This document shows positions 1-7,244 of a stretch of 15,880 nucleotides of DNA, one piece after another. A program made the translations under genes and the position numbers. The DNA is from an uncultured Catenibacterium sp. Its GTDB lineage: Bacteria; Bacillota_I; Bacilli_A; Erysipelotrichales; Coprobacillaceae. The number at the start of each line of letters is the position of its first letter. The stretch's first letter is position 1. The stretch covers positions 1-15,880 of the forward strand of contig CAAFPB010000026.1 of assembly GCA_900764725.1 (NCBI GenBank). Reading direction: 5' to 3'. The notes beneath the pieces were generated by a model. That model saw only the letters and a list, made by a program, of their open reading frames with translations, was not told where the DNA came from and did no database searches.

Positions 1-22
1 CAGACGTGTGCTCTTCCGATCT
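1..22. other. Illumina adapter remnant at contig start
   Basis: These 22 bases are identical, from memory, to the 3' end of the Illumina TruSeq read-2 adapter (the part ending GCTCTTCCGATCT). They are a sequencing or assembly artefact and not genome sequence. The coding frame of the minus-strand gene at 23-363 runs straight into it, so that gene is cut off here. Confidence 0.96.
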
Positions 23-363
23 ACAGATACATCAATTGTCTTAAATAGAATAGTCGCAATGAGACTCATGCATGGACACATGATACATACAATCATACTA
101 GAGATGGCAAGAGTAATCACGATAGGACGATCTGTAGGCGCTACAAAGCGGAATGCAAGCTTATGTGCTAAAGAATCTACTACAAGTAGTTCTAAAAAGA
201 AAGCTACTGGCCACATGATGATCATTTCATGGAAGGCAAGTAAGAATACTTGATTATTCATACCACCAATATTCAAAGAGATGTTGAAGAGAATCATGAC
301 GTACACCATTAAGAATGACATCATCGCTGTGAATAATAAATTTTGTTTAAATGTTTTAGGCAT
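23..363 (-). CDS. DUF2798 family membrane protein, C-terminus missing
   Basis: The ATG is at 363-361, preceded by a good ribosome binding site (AAAGGAG, read from 378 down). About 113 codons are readable before the adapter. The protein starts MPKTFKQNLLFTAMM and has at least three hydrophobic segments, a MVYVMILFN stretch, a second helix after HEMIIMWPVAFFLELLVVD and a third containing PCMSL. This resembles DUF2798, small bacterial membrane proteins made of two similar helical-hairpin units, of unknown function. Family members are usually around 150 residues, so perhaps a quarter is lost. The gene follows the MocR-type regulator on the same strand but has its own candidate promoter and a leader with a terminator-like hairpin. 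The family call rests on remembered sequence pattern and is moderately sure; membrane location is more certain. Confidence 0.72.
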
Positions 364-390
364 TAGAGATGCTCCTTTCTTAAAATACAC

Positions 391-420
391 AAAAAAACAA
401 CACTAAAAATAAGTGTTGTT
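391..420 (-). terminator. Intrinsic terminator or attenuator upstream of DUF2798 gene
   Basis: Read on the minus strand, a 9-bp perfect stem (AACAACACT / AGTGTTGTT, arms 412-420 and 396-404, 7-nt loop) runs into seven T residues. It lies after the MocR-type gene and only about 13 bases before the Shine-Dalgarno of the DUF2798 gene. It could simply end the regulator transcript, or act as a leader attenuator for the downstream gene. Confidence 0.75.
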
Positions 421-486
421 CGTTATCAAGACAAGCTTGTGCGTTTCCAATAATACCCTAAATCAATGTTCTTTTTTGCATGACTT

Positions 487-515
487 ACTTTAATATATTT
501 TAGGAAATATGTCAA
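487..515 (-). promoter_or_regulatory. Candidate promoter for DUF2798 gene
   Basis: On the minus strand a perfect TTGACA (515-510) is followed after 17 bases by TAAAGT (492-487), a 4/6 match to the -10 box. The -35 box overlaps the stop codon of the upstream regulator. Initiation near 480 would give a leader of about 115 nt containing the hairpin at 391-420. The 364-511 intergenic stretch otherwise shows only a 10-bp palindrome at 431-440. Confidence 0.5.
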
Positions 516-1903
516 TAAAGTATTTTCTCTAATATTTCAATTGCTTTTGGTAGTTTATCCAAGTCAATAGAAGAGTAATTCATAATAAAGGTATGTGATG
601 TATGAGGTATATTCTTTAGATAGTAATGAGAAATCGCTCTTAGATGTATACCTTGTTCTTTTAATTTATTAATAAGTGTTTCATCAGACATATGTGTATG
701 AATTGTAATAAGGAAATGGAGACCTGCATCTTCCTTAGATATAGTAATCATATCCTTTAATTTACTTTCTTCTAACATTTTTACAATTGCATCACGCTTA
801 TTATGATAATGATTACGTAATTTAGTAATATGCTTATCAAAATAATGTTCATTAATAAATGATGCAAGAGTATATTGTTCGAAGTTAGAGACAGTACAGG
901 CATAGAAAGATAACTTCTTATTATAAAGTTCTAATAAGTGATGAGGAAGTACCATATAGCTAATACGAATAGTGGAAGCAAGAGTCTTAGTGAAAGTATT
1001 CATATAGATGACCTTTTCACTTAAATCTATACTTTGAAGTGCAGGAATAGGATGACCACTCAAACGTAATTCGCTATCATAATCATCTTCAATAATATAG
1101 CGATGTTCTTTTTTGTTTGCCCAGCCAAGTAATTCATAACGTCTAGACACAGGCATAATAATACCGGTAGGGAAGTGATGAGAAGGAGAAATATGTGTAA
1201 TATCTACATTTAAATCTTCTAATTGATCCACAAGTATTCCCTGCTCATCCATATCAATAGGAACACATTTAGCCCCTAAACTAGAATAAACATCAAGTAT
1301 CTTATTATAGCCAGGATTCTCTACTGCATATAAAAGATCTAAACCTAATAATTGTACGAGTAGTCCATATAAATATTCAGTCCCTGCACCGATGATGATT
1401 CTTTCAGGTTCTACATCCATATTTCTAAATTCTTTTAAATGATGAGAAATCGCTTCTCTTAATTCATAAATACCACCTACTGGAGGATTAACCATTAATT
1501 CTCTCTGATGTTCATTTAATACTTCCTTCATAAGTTTAGCCCAGGTTGTAAAGGGAAATAAATGGGCAGGTGTCTGATTAGAAGAAAAATCACACCAATA
1601 AGTTTCTTTCTTAATAGAAGGTTTATGAATTATCTTGGTAGGAATAAGAGGTGTCTTATTATTAATTGGAGAGACATAAAAGCCTTTTTTTGGTAAAGAA
1701 TAAATATAACCTTCAGCCATTAACTGGGCATAGGCATTTTCTATTGTGATAATACTAATACCAAGATTTTTCGCAAATGTACGCTTAGAGGGCAGTTTTT
1801 CATCTGCAGTTAAATGTCCTTCTAGAATATCATTTTTAATGAATGCATATAATTGCTGGTAGAGAGATGTATGATTATTTTCGTCAAAACTATAAGTAAG
1901 CAT
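512..1903 (-). CDS. MocR-family GntR/aminotransferase-like transcription regulator
   Basis: A 463-residue protein with the standard MocR two-part architecture. Residues about 10-75 form a GntR winged helix (SLYQQLYAFIKNDILEGHL, LPSKRTFAKNLGIS, then ENAYAQLMAEGYIY). Residues about 110-463 form a fold-type I aminotransferase-like domain. The PLP-binding signature is visible: NPGY near 196, DDYDSE at 273-278, and the Schiff-base lysine K306 in FTKTLAS. Such proteins bind PLP or a PLP-amino acid adduct and act in the cytoplasm as activators or repressors of neighbouring genes, often also of their own. The start at 1903 has AAAGGA just upstream. It is divergent from the GNAT gene with a 93-bp gap, so that gene is the natural candidate target. 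It is not clearly PdxR, since no pdxS/pdxT is present. The family is certain; effector and regulon are unknown. Confidence 0.93.
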   Translation of the reverse strand: MLTYSFDENNHTSLYQQLYAFIKNDILEGHLTADEKLPSKRTFAKNLGISIITIENAYAQLMAEGYIYSLPKKGFYVSPINNKTPLIPTKIIHKPSIKKETYWCDFSSNQTPAHLFPFTTWAKLMKEVLNEHQRELMVNPPVGGIYELREAISHHLKEFRNMDVEPERIIIGAGTEYLYGLLVQLLGLDLLYAVENPGYNKILDVYSSLGAKCVPIDMDEQGILVDQLEDLNVDITHISPSHHFPTGIIMPVSRRYELLGWANKKEHRYIIEDDYDSELRLSGHPIPALQSIDLSEKVIYMNTFTKTLASTIRISYMVLPHHLLELYNKKLSFYACTVSNFEQYTLASFINEHYFDKHITKLRNHYHNKRDAIVKMLEESKLKDMITISKEDAGLHFLITIHTHMSDETLINKLKEQGIHLRAISHYYLKNIPHTSHTFIMNYSSIDLDKLPKAIEILEKILY

Positions 1904-1927
1904 AAGTGATTCCTTTCATTTTTTCAT

Positions 1928-1933
1928 ATTATA
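1928..1933 (-). promoter_or_regulatory. Candidate -10 box for the MocR-type gene
   Basis: A perfect TATAAT on the minus strand lies about 25 bases before the ATG at 1903. The region 17 bp upstream (TTCTTT) is a poor -35 box, so this promoter may be weak or activator dependent. It shares the 93-bp divergent intergenic region with the GNAT promoter. Confidence 0.5.
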
Positions 1934-1943
1934 GCGTAATCAT

Positions 1944-1972
1944 TTGAAAAAAAGAAGAAAACAGAATAGAAT
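1944..1972 (+). promoter_or_regulatory. Candidate promoter for the GNAT gene
   Basis: TTGAAA (1944-1949), a 17-bp spacer and TAGAAT (1967-1972) form a near-consensus housekeeping promoter. Transcription from about 1979 would leave a very short leader before the ATG at 1997. The -35 region lies close to the divergent regulator promoter, a usual place for a MocR operator. Confidence 0.65.
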
Positions 1973-1996
1973 AGTCATATTAATGGAGGATAATCT

Positions 1997-2575
1997 ATGG
2001 CATTAACTGCTAAAAGAATTACAGAGAATTTTAAAGAATTAGAAGACCTTAATAATGAAGCATTTCCTAAAGAAGAACGTGTATCTATTGAAAGAATGAT
2101 TGATTTATCTCATACAGGTATTTCAGATCTTTATGGTGTCTATGATGAAGATACATTTGTTGGTTTCTTTATGACAATGACATCTGATACATGTGTCTAT
2201 TTATTCTATCTTGCAATCCGTTCATCACTTCGTTCTCATGGTTATGGAGGACGTACTTTAAAATTGATGGATGATCTCTATCAAAGACAGATAGTATTAG
2301 ATATGGAACCTTTAGATGACAAGGCAGATAACTATGAACAACGTTTAAGACGTACTAAGTTTTATGCAAGTCATGGCTATCGTTCAAGTGGTTATCATTT
2401 ATTCTATTGGAATCAGACATTTGATTTATTATGTACAAGAGGACCATTCCTTAAAGATGACTTTATTGAAATTACAAAAGAACTTCAAAGAGTAGTGGAT
2501 GAATCAGGAGAAGGAGACTTCCATCCAAAGATGTTGAAGGCAGACTATGATATTCTAGATATTATTGACTTGTAA
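1997..2575 (+). CDS. GNAT-family N-acetyltransferase
   Basis: A 192-residue cytoplasmic protein with the GNAT fold, which transfers an acetyl group from acetyl-CoA to an amine. The acetyl-CoA pyrophosphate loop is visible as R79-S-H-G-Y-G84 after the strand CVYLFYLAIRSS, followed by the helix RTLKLMDDLY. The later KFYASHGYR (about 115-124) is the typical FY..GF segment of motif B. A C-terminal extension of about 45 residues (from about 148) is not obviously part of the core domain. GGAGGA stands seven bases before the ATG. The gene is monocistronic, between its own promoter and the terminator at 2574-2596, and divergent from a MocR-type regulator that probably controls it. The substrate cannot be told from sequence; a small-molecule amine or amino acid is as likely as a protein. 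Confidence 0.85.
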   Translation: MALTAKRITENFKELEDLNNEAFPKEERVSIERMIDLSHTGISDLYGVYDEDTFVGFFMTMTSDTCVYLFYLAIRSSLRSHGYGGRTLKLMDDLYQRQIVLDMEPLDDKADNYEQRLRRTKFYASHGYRSSGYHLFYWNQTFDLLCTRGPFLKDDFIEITKELQRVVDESGEGDFHPKMLKADYDILDIIDL

Positions 2576-2596
2576 GAACCGAGAGGTTCTTTTTTT
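2574..2596 (+). terminator. Intrinsic terminator after the GNAT gene
   Basis: AGAACC-GAGA-GGTTCT (2575-2590) followed by six further T residues. The stem begins inside the GNAT stop codon. It separates the GNAT unit from the PRD regulator and PTS cluster. Confidence 0.9.
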
Positions 2597-2599
2597 CAT

Positions 2600-2616
2600 T
2601 TCCTAACACTTAGGAA
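2600..2616. repeat. Inverted repeat, possible operator upstream of PRD regulator
   Basis: TTCCTAA-CAC-TTAGGAA is a perfect 7-bp inverted repeat with a 3-bp centre. It lies just after the GNAT terminator and overlaps the region where the -35 box would be for the TATTAT at 2632-2637. No T-run follows it, so it is not a terminator. A binding site for a dimeric regulator is possible; a match of this size can also arise by chance. Confidence 0.4.
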
Positions 2617-2631
2617 GTTAAATTGAATGCA

Positions 2632-2653
2632 TATTATCCTGTAAACCGTTACA
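2632..2653 (+). promoter_or_regulatory. Candidate -10 box and cre-like (CcpA) site before the PRD regulator
   Basis: TATTAT (2632-2637) is a plausible -10 box with a weak -35. Immediately after it, TGTAAACCGTTACA (2640-2653) fits the catabolite-responsive element pattern for CcpA apart from the centre, and has 5-bp inverted arms TGTAA/TTACA. A cre over the start of transcription would repress when preferred sugars are present, which suits the first gene of a PTS cluster. Identification is by consensus only. Confidence 0.42.
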
Positions 2654-2676
2654 ATAAAGATGCAGGAGGTGTTCAT

Positions 2677-4551
2677 ATGAATAATAGACAGCAGCGTATT
2701 ATAGATATTCTTCATGATTATGATGAATGGGTAACAGGTAAAGAGCTTGCTTCTATGTTGTCTGTATCAGATCGTACAATTCGTTCTGATATTGAGCATA
2801 TTAATAAAGAGTATGAATGTACTCTTATAGAAGCCAATCGTCGTAAGGGATATCACCTAGATGAAATGTTGACAAGTGTCAAAGGGATTACGACTCAGTC
2901 AGTCATTCCTCAGACATCTCAAGAACGTGTATCCTGGATCATTAAGGAACTATTATTTAAACAGGAAATTAATCTGATTGAATTACAGGATCGTATTTAT
3001 GTCAGTGGTTATACGATTGATAACGATTTAAGAAATATCAGACGTATACTTAATGAATATCCTTCATTAAAAGTGGTTCGTGTAAAGAATCATATCCGTT
3101 TAGAAGGCGATGAGAATGAAAAGCGTTCTGTATATAAGCATTTATTAGAATCAGAAATCAAAGGAAACTTCACTAATATCAGTGCTTTGTCTCATTTATG
3201 GAAGGACTTTGATTTGATTGATGTAGTAGATATCTTCAAGAATGTTTGTGCAAATAATCATTATAAGTTCAAGAATGTCAGTCTTCCAATGTTGATGATG
3301 CATGCGGGTATTGCGATTGAACGCATTAGGAATAAGAATTACTTATATGAATCACAAAGTGACTGCACGGGCATTGATCTAGAATATCGTGTCGCAAAGG
3401 ATTTTTTTGAAGAATTATCAGATGAACTAGGTATTCCTTATGTTGAAGAAGAAGTAGTCAAATTTGCCTTCTTATTAGAAGGAAGAGGCAGTCATGTAGA
3501 CTTGAAAACGGAATCACAGCAGTTAGTAGAAGAAGTACTTGTAGATATTAAAGACTGCTTTGATATAGATTTTAGAGATGATGAAGAACTTTATAATAGT
3601 TTAGTGATTCATATGCAGTCATTACTTGATCGTATTAAAGTAGATAAGTCTAATACAACAGCTTATTTAAAGGAGATTAAAAGACAATATCCTTTAGTTT
3701 TTGAAATGGCGATTCATGCCAGTGATGTGATCTCTAAGGCAACAGGTAAATCTTTAGTAGAAGATGAAATATCTTATCTTGCCTTACATTTTGGAACAGC
3801 TTATGAAAGACATATCAATACACAAAAATACCGTGTAGTGATGATTATTCCCCATAATCAGATGCTTGCGAAAGCCTGCAAGGATAAAATAGAAACTCGT
3901 TTTAGAGAACGTATGGAAATTATTAAGGTATTCCCATTCTTTGAAAATAATATGATTGCATCACTTCATCCAAATTTGATTTTGACTGTAGTCCCATTAC
4001 AGCATGAACTGTCTATTAAGACAGTATCAATAAGTCTTTTTGTGAATTATGAGGATGAAAGTCAGATATTCCAGGCATTAAATCAATTGGATAGAGAAAA
4101 ATATCATGATCAGTTCTGTCATATTGTAGAGAAGCTTATTGGACAGGAAACATTCTTTATTAAAGAGGGTATCGCATCTAAAGAAGATGCAATCAACTAT
4201 CTATGTGACAATCTGATTCAGTTAGGCTATGTCACAAAAGAATATAAAGAAGATGTCTTTAAAAGAGAAGAAATGGCAGGAACAGCCTTTGTACAGGGCT
4301 TTGCGGTTCCTCATGCCATTACAGTACAACCACTACGTTCTACTATATCTGTCATGGTATTAAAGAATCCAGTTCAGTGGGGGAAATATGAAGTACGACT
4401 TATTCTCTTATTATCTATTAGTGAACAGGACAATCAGATGCTGCATACATTCTTTGACTGGTTATCCAATGTACTTATTGATTACAACCAGCTGATGCAG
4501 TTTATCGAAGTGGACAATTATCAACAATTTATGAAATTAATGACAGCGTGA
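2677..4551 (+). CDS. PRD-domain transcription regulator with EIIB-like and EIIA domains
   Basis: I start this 624-residue protein at 2677, which has AGGAGGTG just upstream; an in-frame TTG at 2623 has no such site. Order of domains: helix-turn-helix at about 21-43 (GKELASMLSVSDRTIRSDI); a second, Mga-like helical DNA-binding region at about 82-140; PRD1 about 175-275 with H209; PRD2 about 280-385 with H312 and H371 (EISYLALHF); an EIIB-like domain about 385-470; and an EIIA domain of the fructose/mannitol type about 485-624 with the phosphorylatable H546 in FAVPHAI. This is the LicR/MtlR type of PTS-controlled DNA-binding activator, tuned by phosphorylation from HPr and PTS enzymes. The EIIB-like part has no cysteine at its usual active position (VVMIIPHNQML), and PRD1 seems to have Leu where a second histidine is expected. 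It heads the PTS cluster and most likely regulates it. Confidence 0.92.
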   Translation: MNNRQQRIIDILHDYDEWVTGKELASMLSVSDRTIRSDIEHINKEYECTLIEANRRKGYHLDEMLTSVKGITTQSVIPQTSQERVSWIIKELLFKQEINLIELQDRIYVSGYTIDNDLRNIRRILNEYPSLKVVRVKNHIRLEGDENEKRSVYKHLLESEIKGNFTNISALSHLWKDFDLIDVVDIFKNVCANNHYKFKNVSLPMLMMHAGIAIERIRNKNYLYESQSDCTGIDLEYRVAKDFFEELSDELGIPYVEEEVVKFAFLLEGRGSHVDLKTESQQLVEEVLVDIKDCFDIDFRDDEELYNSLVIHMQSLLDRIKVDKSNTTAYLKEIKRQYPLVFEMAIHASDVISKATGKSLVEDEISYLALHFGTAYERHINTQKYRVVMIIPHNQMLAKACKDKIETRFRERMEIIKVFPFFENNMIASLHPNLILTVVPLQHELSIKTVSISLFVNYEDESQIFQALNQLDREKYHDQFCHIVEKLIGQETFFIKEGIASKEDAINYLCDNLIQLGYVTKEYKEDVFKREEMAGTAFVQGFAVPHAITVQPLRSTISVMVLKNPVQWGKYEVRLILLLSISEQDNQMLHTFFDWLSNVLIDYNQLMQFIEVDNYQQFMKLMTA

Positions 4552-4559
4552 GGTAACTT

Positions 4560-5111
4560 ATGAAAAAACAACAACAGACTATTGCATCTTTGCCAAGACG
4601 TTTTGGTGCTTATTTATTAGATTGGTATATCGGTGCTCTTTTTACATCATTTCCTATTGCGATTGTTTCACAGAAATTCTATGGCACAATGAAGAACCAA
4701 AATCTATTAGAATACCCTCATCAGTTAGGACTGATCTGTGGTTTACTCGCATTATTAGGTGCCACTATTTACTATGTCATTATTCCTTTAGTGGTTAATA
4801 AAGGACAGACAATTGGCAAGAGAATTTGTCATATTAAGATTGTAAAGAGTGATGGTAAAGATGTAGGACTTAAAGAATTATTACTAAGAGAAGTATTAGG
4901 AGCCATTATTATTGAAGGAGTTCTTTATTCTGCAAGTACAATATTACATCAGGTCTTACAGATTGGTTTAGGGATTAGTTTAGTGAAGCCAATGATGTAT
5001 GTTGGATTTGTGATTACGATTGTGAGTGCTATTTTATGTCTCGTGAACAAGAAAGAACATCTAGCACTACATGATTATCTAGCACGTACTAAAGTAGTGA
5101 ATTTTTCCTAA
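4560..5111 (+). CDS. RDD family membrane protein
   Basis: A 183-residue integral membrane protein. The N-terminal RRFGAYLLDWYIG (about 13-25) carries the Arg and Asp that name the RDD family. GQTIGKRICHIKIVKSDG near the middle is the second family hallmark, placed between hydrophobic segments. About four membrane helices can be seen (roughly 20-40, 58-80, 115-135, 140-162). The family is widespread, with suggested transport roles but no general function. It starts 8 bp after the PRD regulator, and its ribosome binding site (GTGAGGT) overlaps that gene's stop codon, so the two are co-transcribed. Its link to the PTS downstream is positional; a 74-bp gap with a possible internal promoter separates it from EIIA. 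Confidence 0.88.
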   Translation: MKKQQQTIASLPRRFGAYLLDWYIGALFTSFPIAIVSQKFYGTMKNQNLLEYPHQLGLICGLLALLGATIYYVIIPLVVNKGQTIGKRICHIKIVKSDGKDVGLKELLLREVLGAIIIEGVLYSASTILHQVLQIGLGISLVKPMMYVGFVITIVSAILCLVNKKEHLALHDYLARTKVVNFS

Positions 5112-5153
5112 ATAGAGGAAATCGCATTCACTGCCTGAAAATAAATAAAAGTT

Positions 5154-5159
5154 TATACT
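5154..5159 (+). promoter_or_regulatory. Candidate -10 box before the PTS genes
   Basis: TATACT lies 27 bp before the EIIA start in the only sizeable gap (5112-5185) of this part of the cluster. No good -35 is present at the right distance (CTGCCT), as would suit activation by the PRD regulator. The same gap has the imperfect inverted repeat TTTCCT...AGGAAA (5104-5121) and two copies of GAGGAAATC, the second being the EIIA ribosome binding site. Confidence 0.35.
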
Positions 5160-5185
5160 ATGAATTGTGAGATGGAGGAAATCAC

Positions 5186-5512
5186 ATGGAAGATTTAGAA
5201 TTATTAAGTTTTAATATTATTTCTGCAGTGGGTACTGCAAAGTCACGTTATGTACAGGCAATGTATCTTGCTGAGAAGGGTGATTTTGATGAAGCTCGCG
5301 CAAAAATAAAAGAAGGAGAAGAAAGCTTTGTGAAAGGTCATGAAGCACATGCATCACTTATCCAGAAGGAAGCATGTGGTGAAAAGACAGTTCCAACAAT
5401 TCTTCTTATGCATGCGGAAGATCAGCTTATGAATGCTGAAACAACTAAGATCATGGCTGAAGAGATTATCAAACTATCTCAAAGAATTAAAAAATTTGAA
5501 GGAGGAGAATAG
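5186..5512 (+). CDS. PTS lactose/cellobiose-family EIIA
   Basis: A 108-residue, all-helical cytoplasmic PTS protein. It accepts phosphate from phospho-HPr on a histidine and passes it to EIIB. The active site is H76 in ILLMHAEDQLM, the hallmark of the Lac/Cel EIIA family; the N-terminal helix ELLSFNIISAVGTAKSRYVQAM is also typical. The length is normal for a stand-alone ChbA/CelC-like protein. GGAGGAAATCAC precedes the ATG. Its stop codon (TAG at 5510-5512) is one base before the EIIB start, so A and B are tightly coupled. Lac-family systems transport lactose, cellobiose or diacetylchitobiose; here the neighbours suggest a GlcNAc-type glycoconjugate, but that is inferred. Confidence 0.95.
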   Translation: MEDLELLSFNIISAVGTAKSRYVQAMYLAEKGDFDEARAKIKEGEESFVKGHEAHASLIQKEACGEKTVPTILLMHAEDQLMNAETTKIMAEEIIKLSQRIKKFEGGE

Positions 5513-5513
5513 G

Positions 5514-5837
5514 ATGAAAAAGGTTTATTTATTCTGTAGTGCAGGTATGTCTACTAGTATTCTTGCAAGTAAGATGCAGGAAGTCGCTAATAGCCATAAC
5601 CTACCAATCAAGGTGGCTGCATTCTCTCATAACAAATTAGGAGAAATCGTTAATTCAGATTGTCCTGATTGTATTTTACTTGGCCCACAGGTTGAATATC
5701 TTTATGATGAAACAGTGGCTAACTTTGGACACCTTAACGTACCTATTTCTGTCATCGACCAGGATGATTACGGTATGATGAATGGTGAAAGAGTACTTAA
5801 AAAAGCAATTCTATTAATCAAGAAAAACAATAAATAA
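5514..5837 (+). CDS. PTS lactose/cellobiose-family EIIB
   Basis: A 107-residue cytoplasmic protein beginning MKKVYLFCSAGMSTSIL. C8, just after the first strand, is the phosphorylated cysteine, followed by the phosphate-binding loop SAGMSTS typical of cellobiose/chitobiose EIIB. The domain then follows the usual pattern, with DCILLGPQVEYL near the middle and SVIDQDDYGMMNGE near the end. The start at 5514 is chosen because GGAGGAGAATAGG lies directly before it and the conserved strand begins at once; an in-frame ATG at 5433 would add 27 residues overlapping EIIA. It passes phosphate from EIIA H76 to the sugar bound by the EIIC encoded 23 bp downstream. Confidence 0.95.
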   Translation: MKKVYLFCSAGMSTSILASKMQEVANSHNLPIKVAAFSHNKLGEIVNSDCPDCILLGPQVEYLYDETVANFGHLNVPISVIDQDDYGMMNGERVLKKAILLIKKNNK

Positions 5838-5860
5838 TAATTAAAGGGAGTACTTAAAGT

Positions 5861-7228
5861 ATGATGAAACAACTTGAAAAGTATTTAATGCCTCTAGCGG
5901 AAAAAATCGGGCGTAATAAATACTTAATGGCAATCCGTGATGGTTTCTTAGTATCAACACCATTACTTATTGCAGGATCAATTTTCTTATTAATCGCAAA
6001 CTTTCCAATTACAGCTTGGACAAATTTCTTAGAATCAACAATTGTTAACCAGGAAACTGGTCAGTCATTAGCTGCTTTCTTATCAAAGCCATCTGATGCA
6101 ACATTCACTATTATGGCAGTATTTGCGGTAATGGGTATCGCTTATTCATTTGCTGGTCAGATGAAGACAAATAAGATCTTCGGTGCTGCTTGTGCACTTA
6201 TGTCATGGTTCTTAATCATGCCATACTCAATCACTGGTAACGTTACTGTAGGATCTAAAACTATTGAAGCAACTCTTTCAGGTATCCCATTAGGATGGGT
6301 TGGCGCAAAGGGTATCTTCGTAGGTATTATTACTGCATTCCTAAGCGTACATATCTATGCCTGGGTAGAAGGTAAGGGCTGGACAATCAAGATGCCAGCT
6401 GGTGTTCCACCAACAGTTGTAGAATCTTTCTCAGCATTGATTCCAGCAACATTCGTAATGACTTTCTTCTTCCTAGTTAACTTAATGTTTGGTTTCTTAG
6501 GAACAAACGTATTCCAGATTATCTTTGAATTCTTACAGACACCATTACTTAACCTTGGTGATACATTAGGTGCAATGGTTGTTGCTTATATCTTCTTACA
6601 CTTATTCTGGTTCTTTGGTATCAACGGTGGATCAGTAGTAGGTGCTGTATTTAACCCAATTCTTCAGACTTTATCAGCTGAAAACATTCTTTTCTTTACT
6701 AAGGGACAGGGTACAGGTCATATCATCTGTCAGCAGTTCCAGGACTTATTCGCTACATTTGGTGGATGTGGTTCTACATTATCATTATTAATCGCAATGT
6801 TATTATTCTGTAAATCTAAACGTATTACAGACTTAGGTAAACTTGCATTAGTTCCAGGTATCTTTGGTATCAACGAACCAATCGTATTCGGTTTACCAAT
6901 CGTATTAAACCCTACTATGCTTATTCCATTCATGTTAGTACCAACAGTAAACATCATTATTTCATACTTCTGTATGTCTCTTAAGATTGTTCCAATCTGT
7001 TCAGGTATCAACATTCCTTGGACTATGCCACCAATTATCTCAGGTTTCTTAGCAACTAACTGGGTAGGTGCTGTTCTTCAGGCTGCTTTAATTGTGATTG
7101 GTGTAATTATCTATATGCCATTCATCAAGGTACTTGATAAGCAGTATTTAAATGAAGAAGCTCAGGCTCAGGCTGCTAAAGAAGAAGACGACATTGATTT
7201 AGACGACTTATCTTTTGATGATCTATAA
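5861..7228 (+). CDS. PTS lactose/cellobiose-family EIIC permease
   Basis: A 455-residue polytopic membrane protein, the sugar-translocating subunit. The N-terminus (LEKYLMPLAEKIGRNKYLMA, then IRDGFLVSTPLLIAGS) is the standard start of cellobiose/diacetylchitobiose EIIC proteins. About ten hydrophobic segments follow. FFGINGGSVVGAVFNPI and GIFGINEPIVFGLPIVLNP are characteristic; the conserved NEP in the latter belongs to the substrate site. The acidic tail EEDDIDLDDLSFDDL is longer and more negatively charged than I would expect. Two adjacent ATGs (5861 and 5864) are possible; AAAGGGAG upstream suits either. The gene uses many C-ending codons (TTC, ATC, AAC), unlike most neighbours, consistent with strong expression when induced. 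No 6-phospho-glycosidase lies nearby, unusual for a disaccharide PTS. Confidence 0.95.
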   Translation: MMKQLEKYLMPLAEKIGRNKYLMAIRDGFLVSTPLLIAGSIFLLIANFPITAWTNFLESTIVNQETGQSLAAFLSKPSDATFTIMAVFAVMGIAYSFAGQMKTNKIFGAACALMSWFLIMPYSITGNVTVGSKTIEATLSGIPLGWVGAKGIFVGIITAFLSVHIYAWVEGKGWTIKMPAGVPPTVVESFSALIPATFVMTFFFLVNLMFGFLGTNVFQIIFEFLQTPLLNLGDTLGAMVVAYIFLHLFWFFGINGGSVVGAVFNPILQTLSAENILFFTKGQGTGHIICQQFQDLFATFGGCGSTLSLLIAMLLFCKSKRITDLGKLALVPGIFGINEPIVFGLPIVLNPTMLIPFMLVPTVNIIISYFCMSLKIVPICSGINIPWTMPPIISGFLATNWVGAVLQAALIVIGVIIYMPFIKVLDKQYLNEEAQAQAAKEEDDIDLDDLSFDDL

Positions 7229-7244
7229 GAAGGAGAGATGAAAC

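Noticed and set aside
8..253. Plus-strand open frame beginning in the first bases
   Set aside because: It starts inside the adapter sequence and lies opposite the hydrophobic DUF2798 frame, which has a proper ribosome binding site.
431..440. ACAAGCTTGT palindrome as an operator
   Set aside because: Ten-base palindromes are expected by chance several times in a window this size; nothing else supports it. The same applies to AAAAGCTTTT at 13100-13109.
2623..2676. N-terminal extension of the PRD regulator from a TTG codon
   Set aside because: No ribosome binding site, and it would overlap the cre-like site; the ATG at 2677 has AGGAGGTG.
6730..7014. Minus-strand open frame inside EIIC
   Set aside because: Shadow of the well-supported EIIC gene; no ribosome binding site and no recognisable domain.
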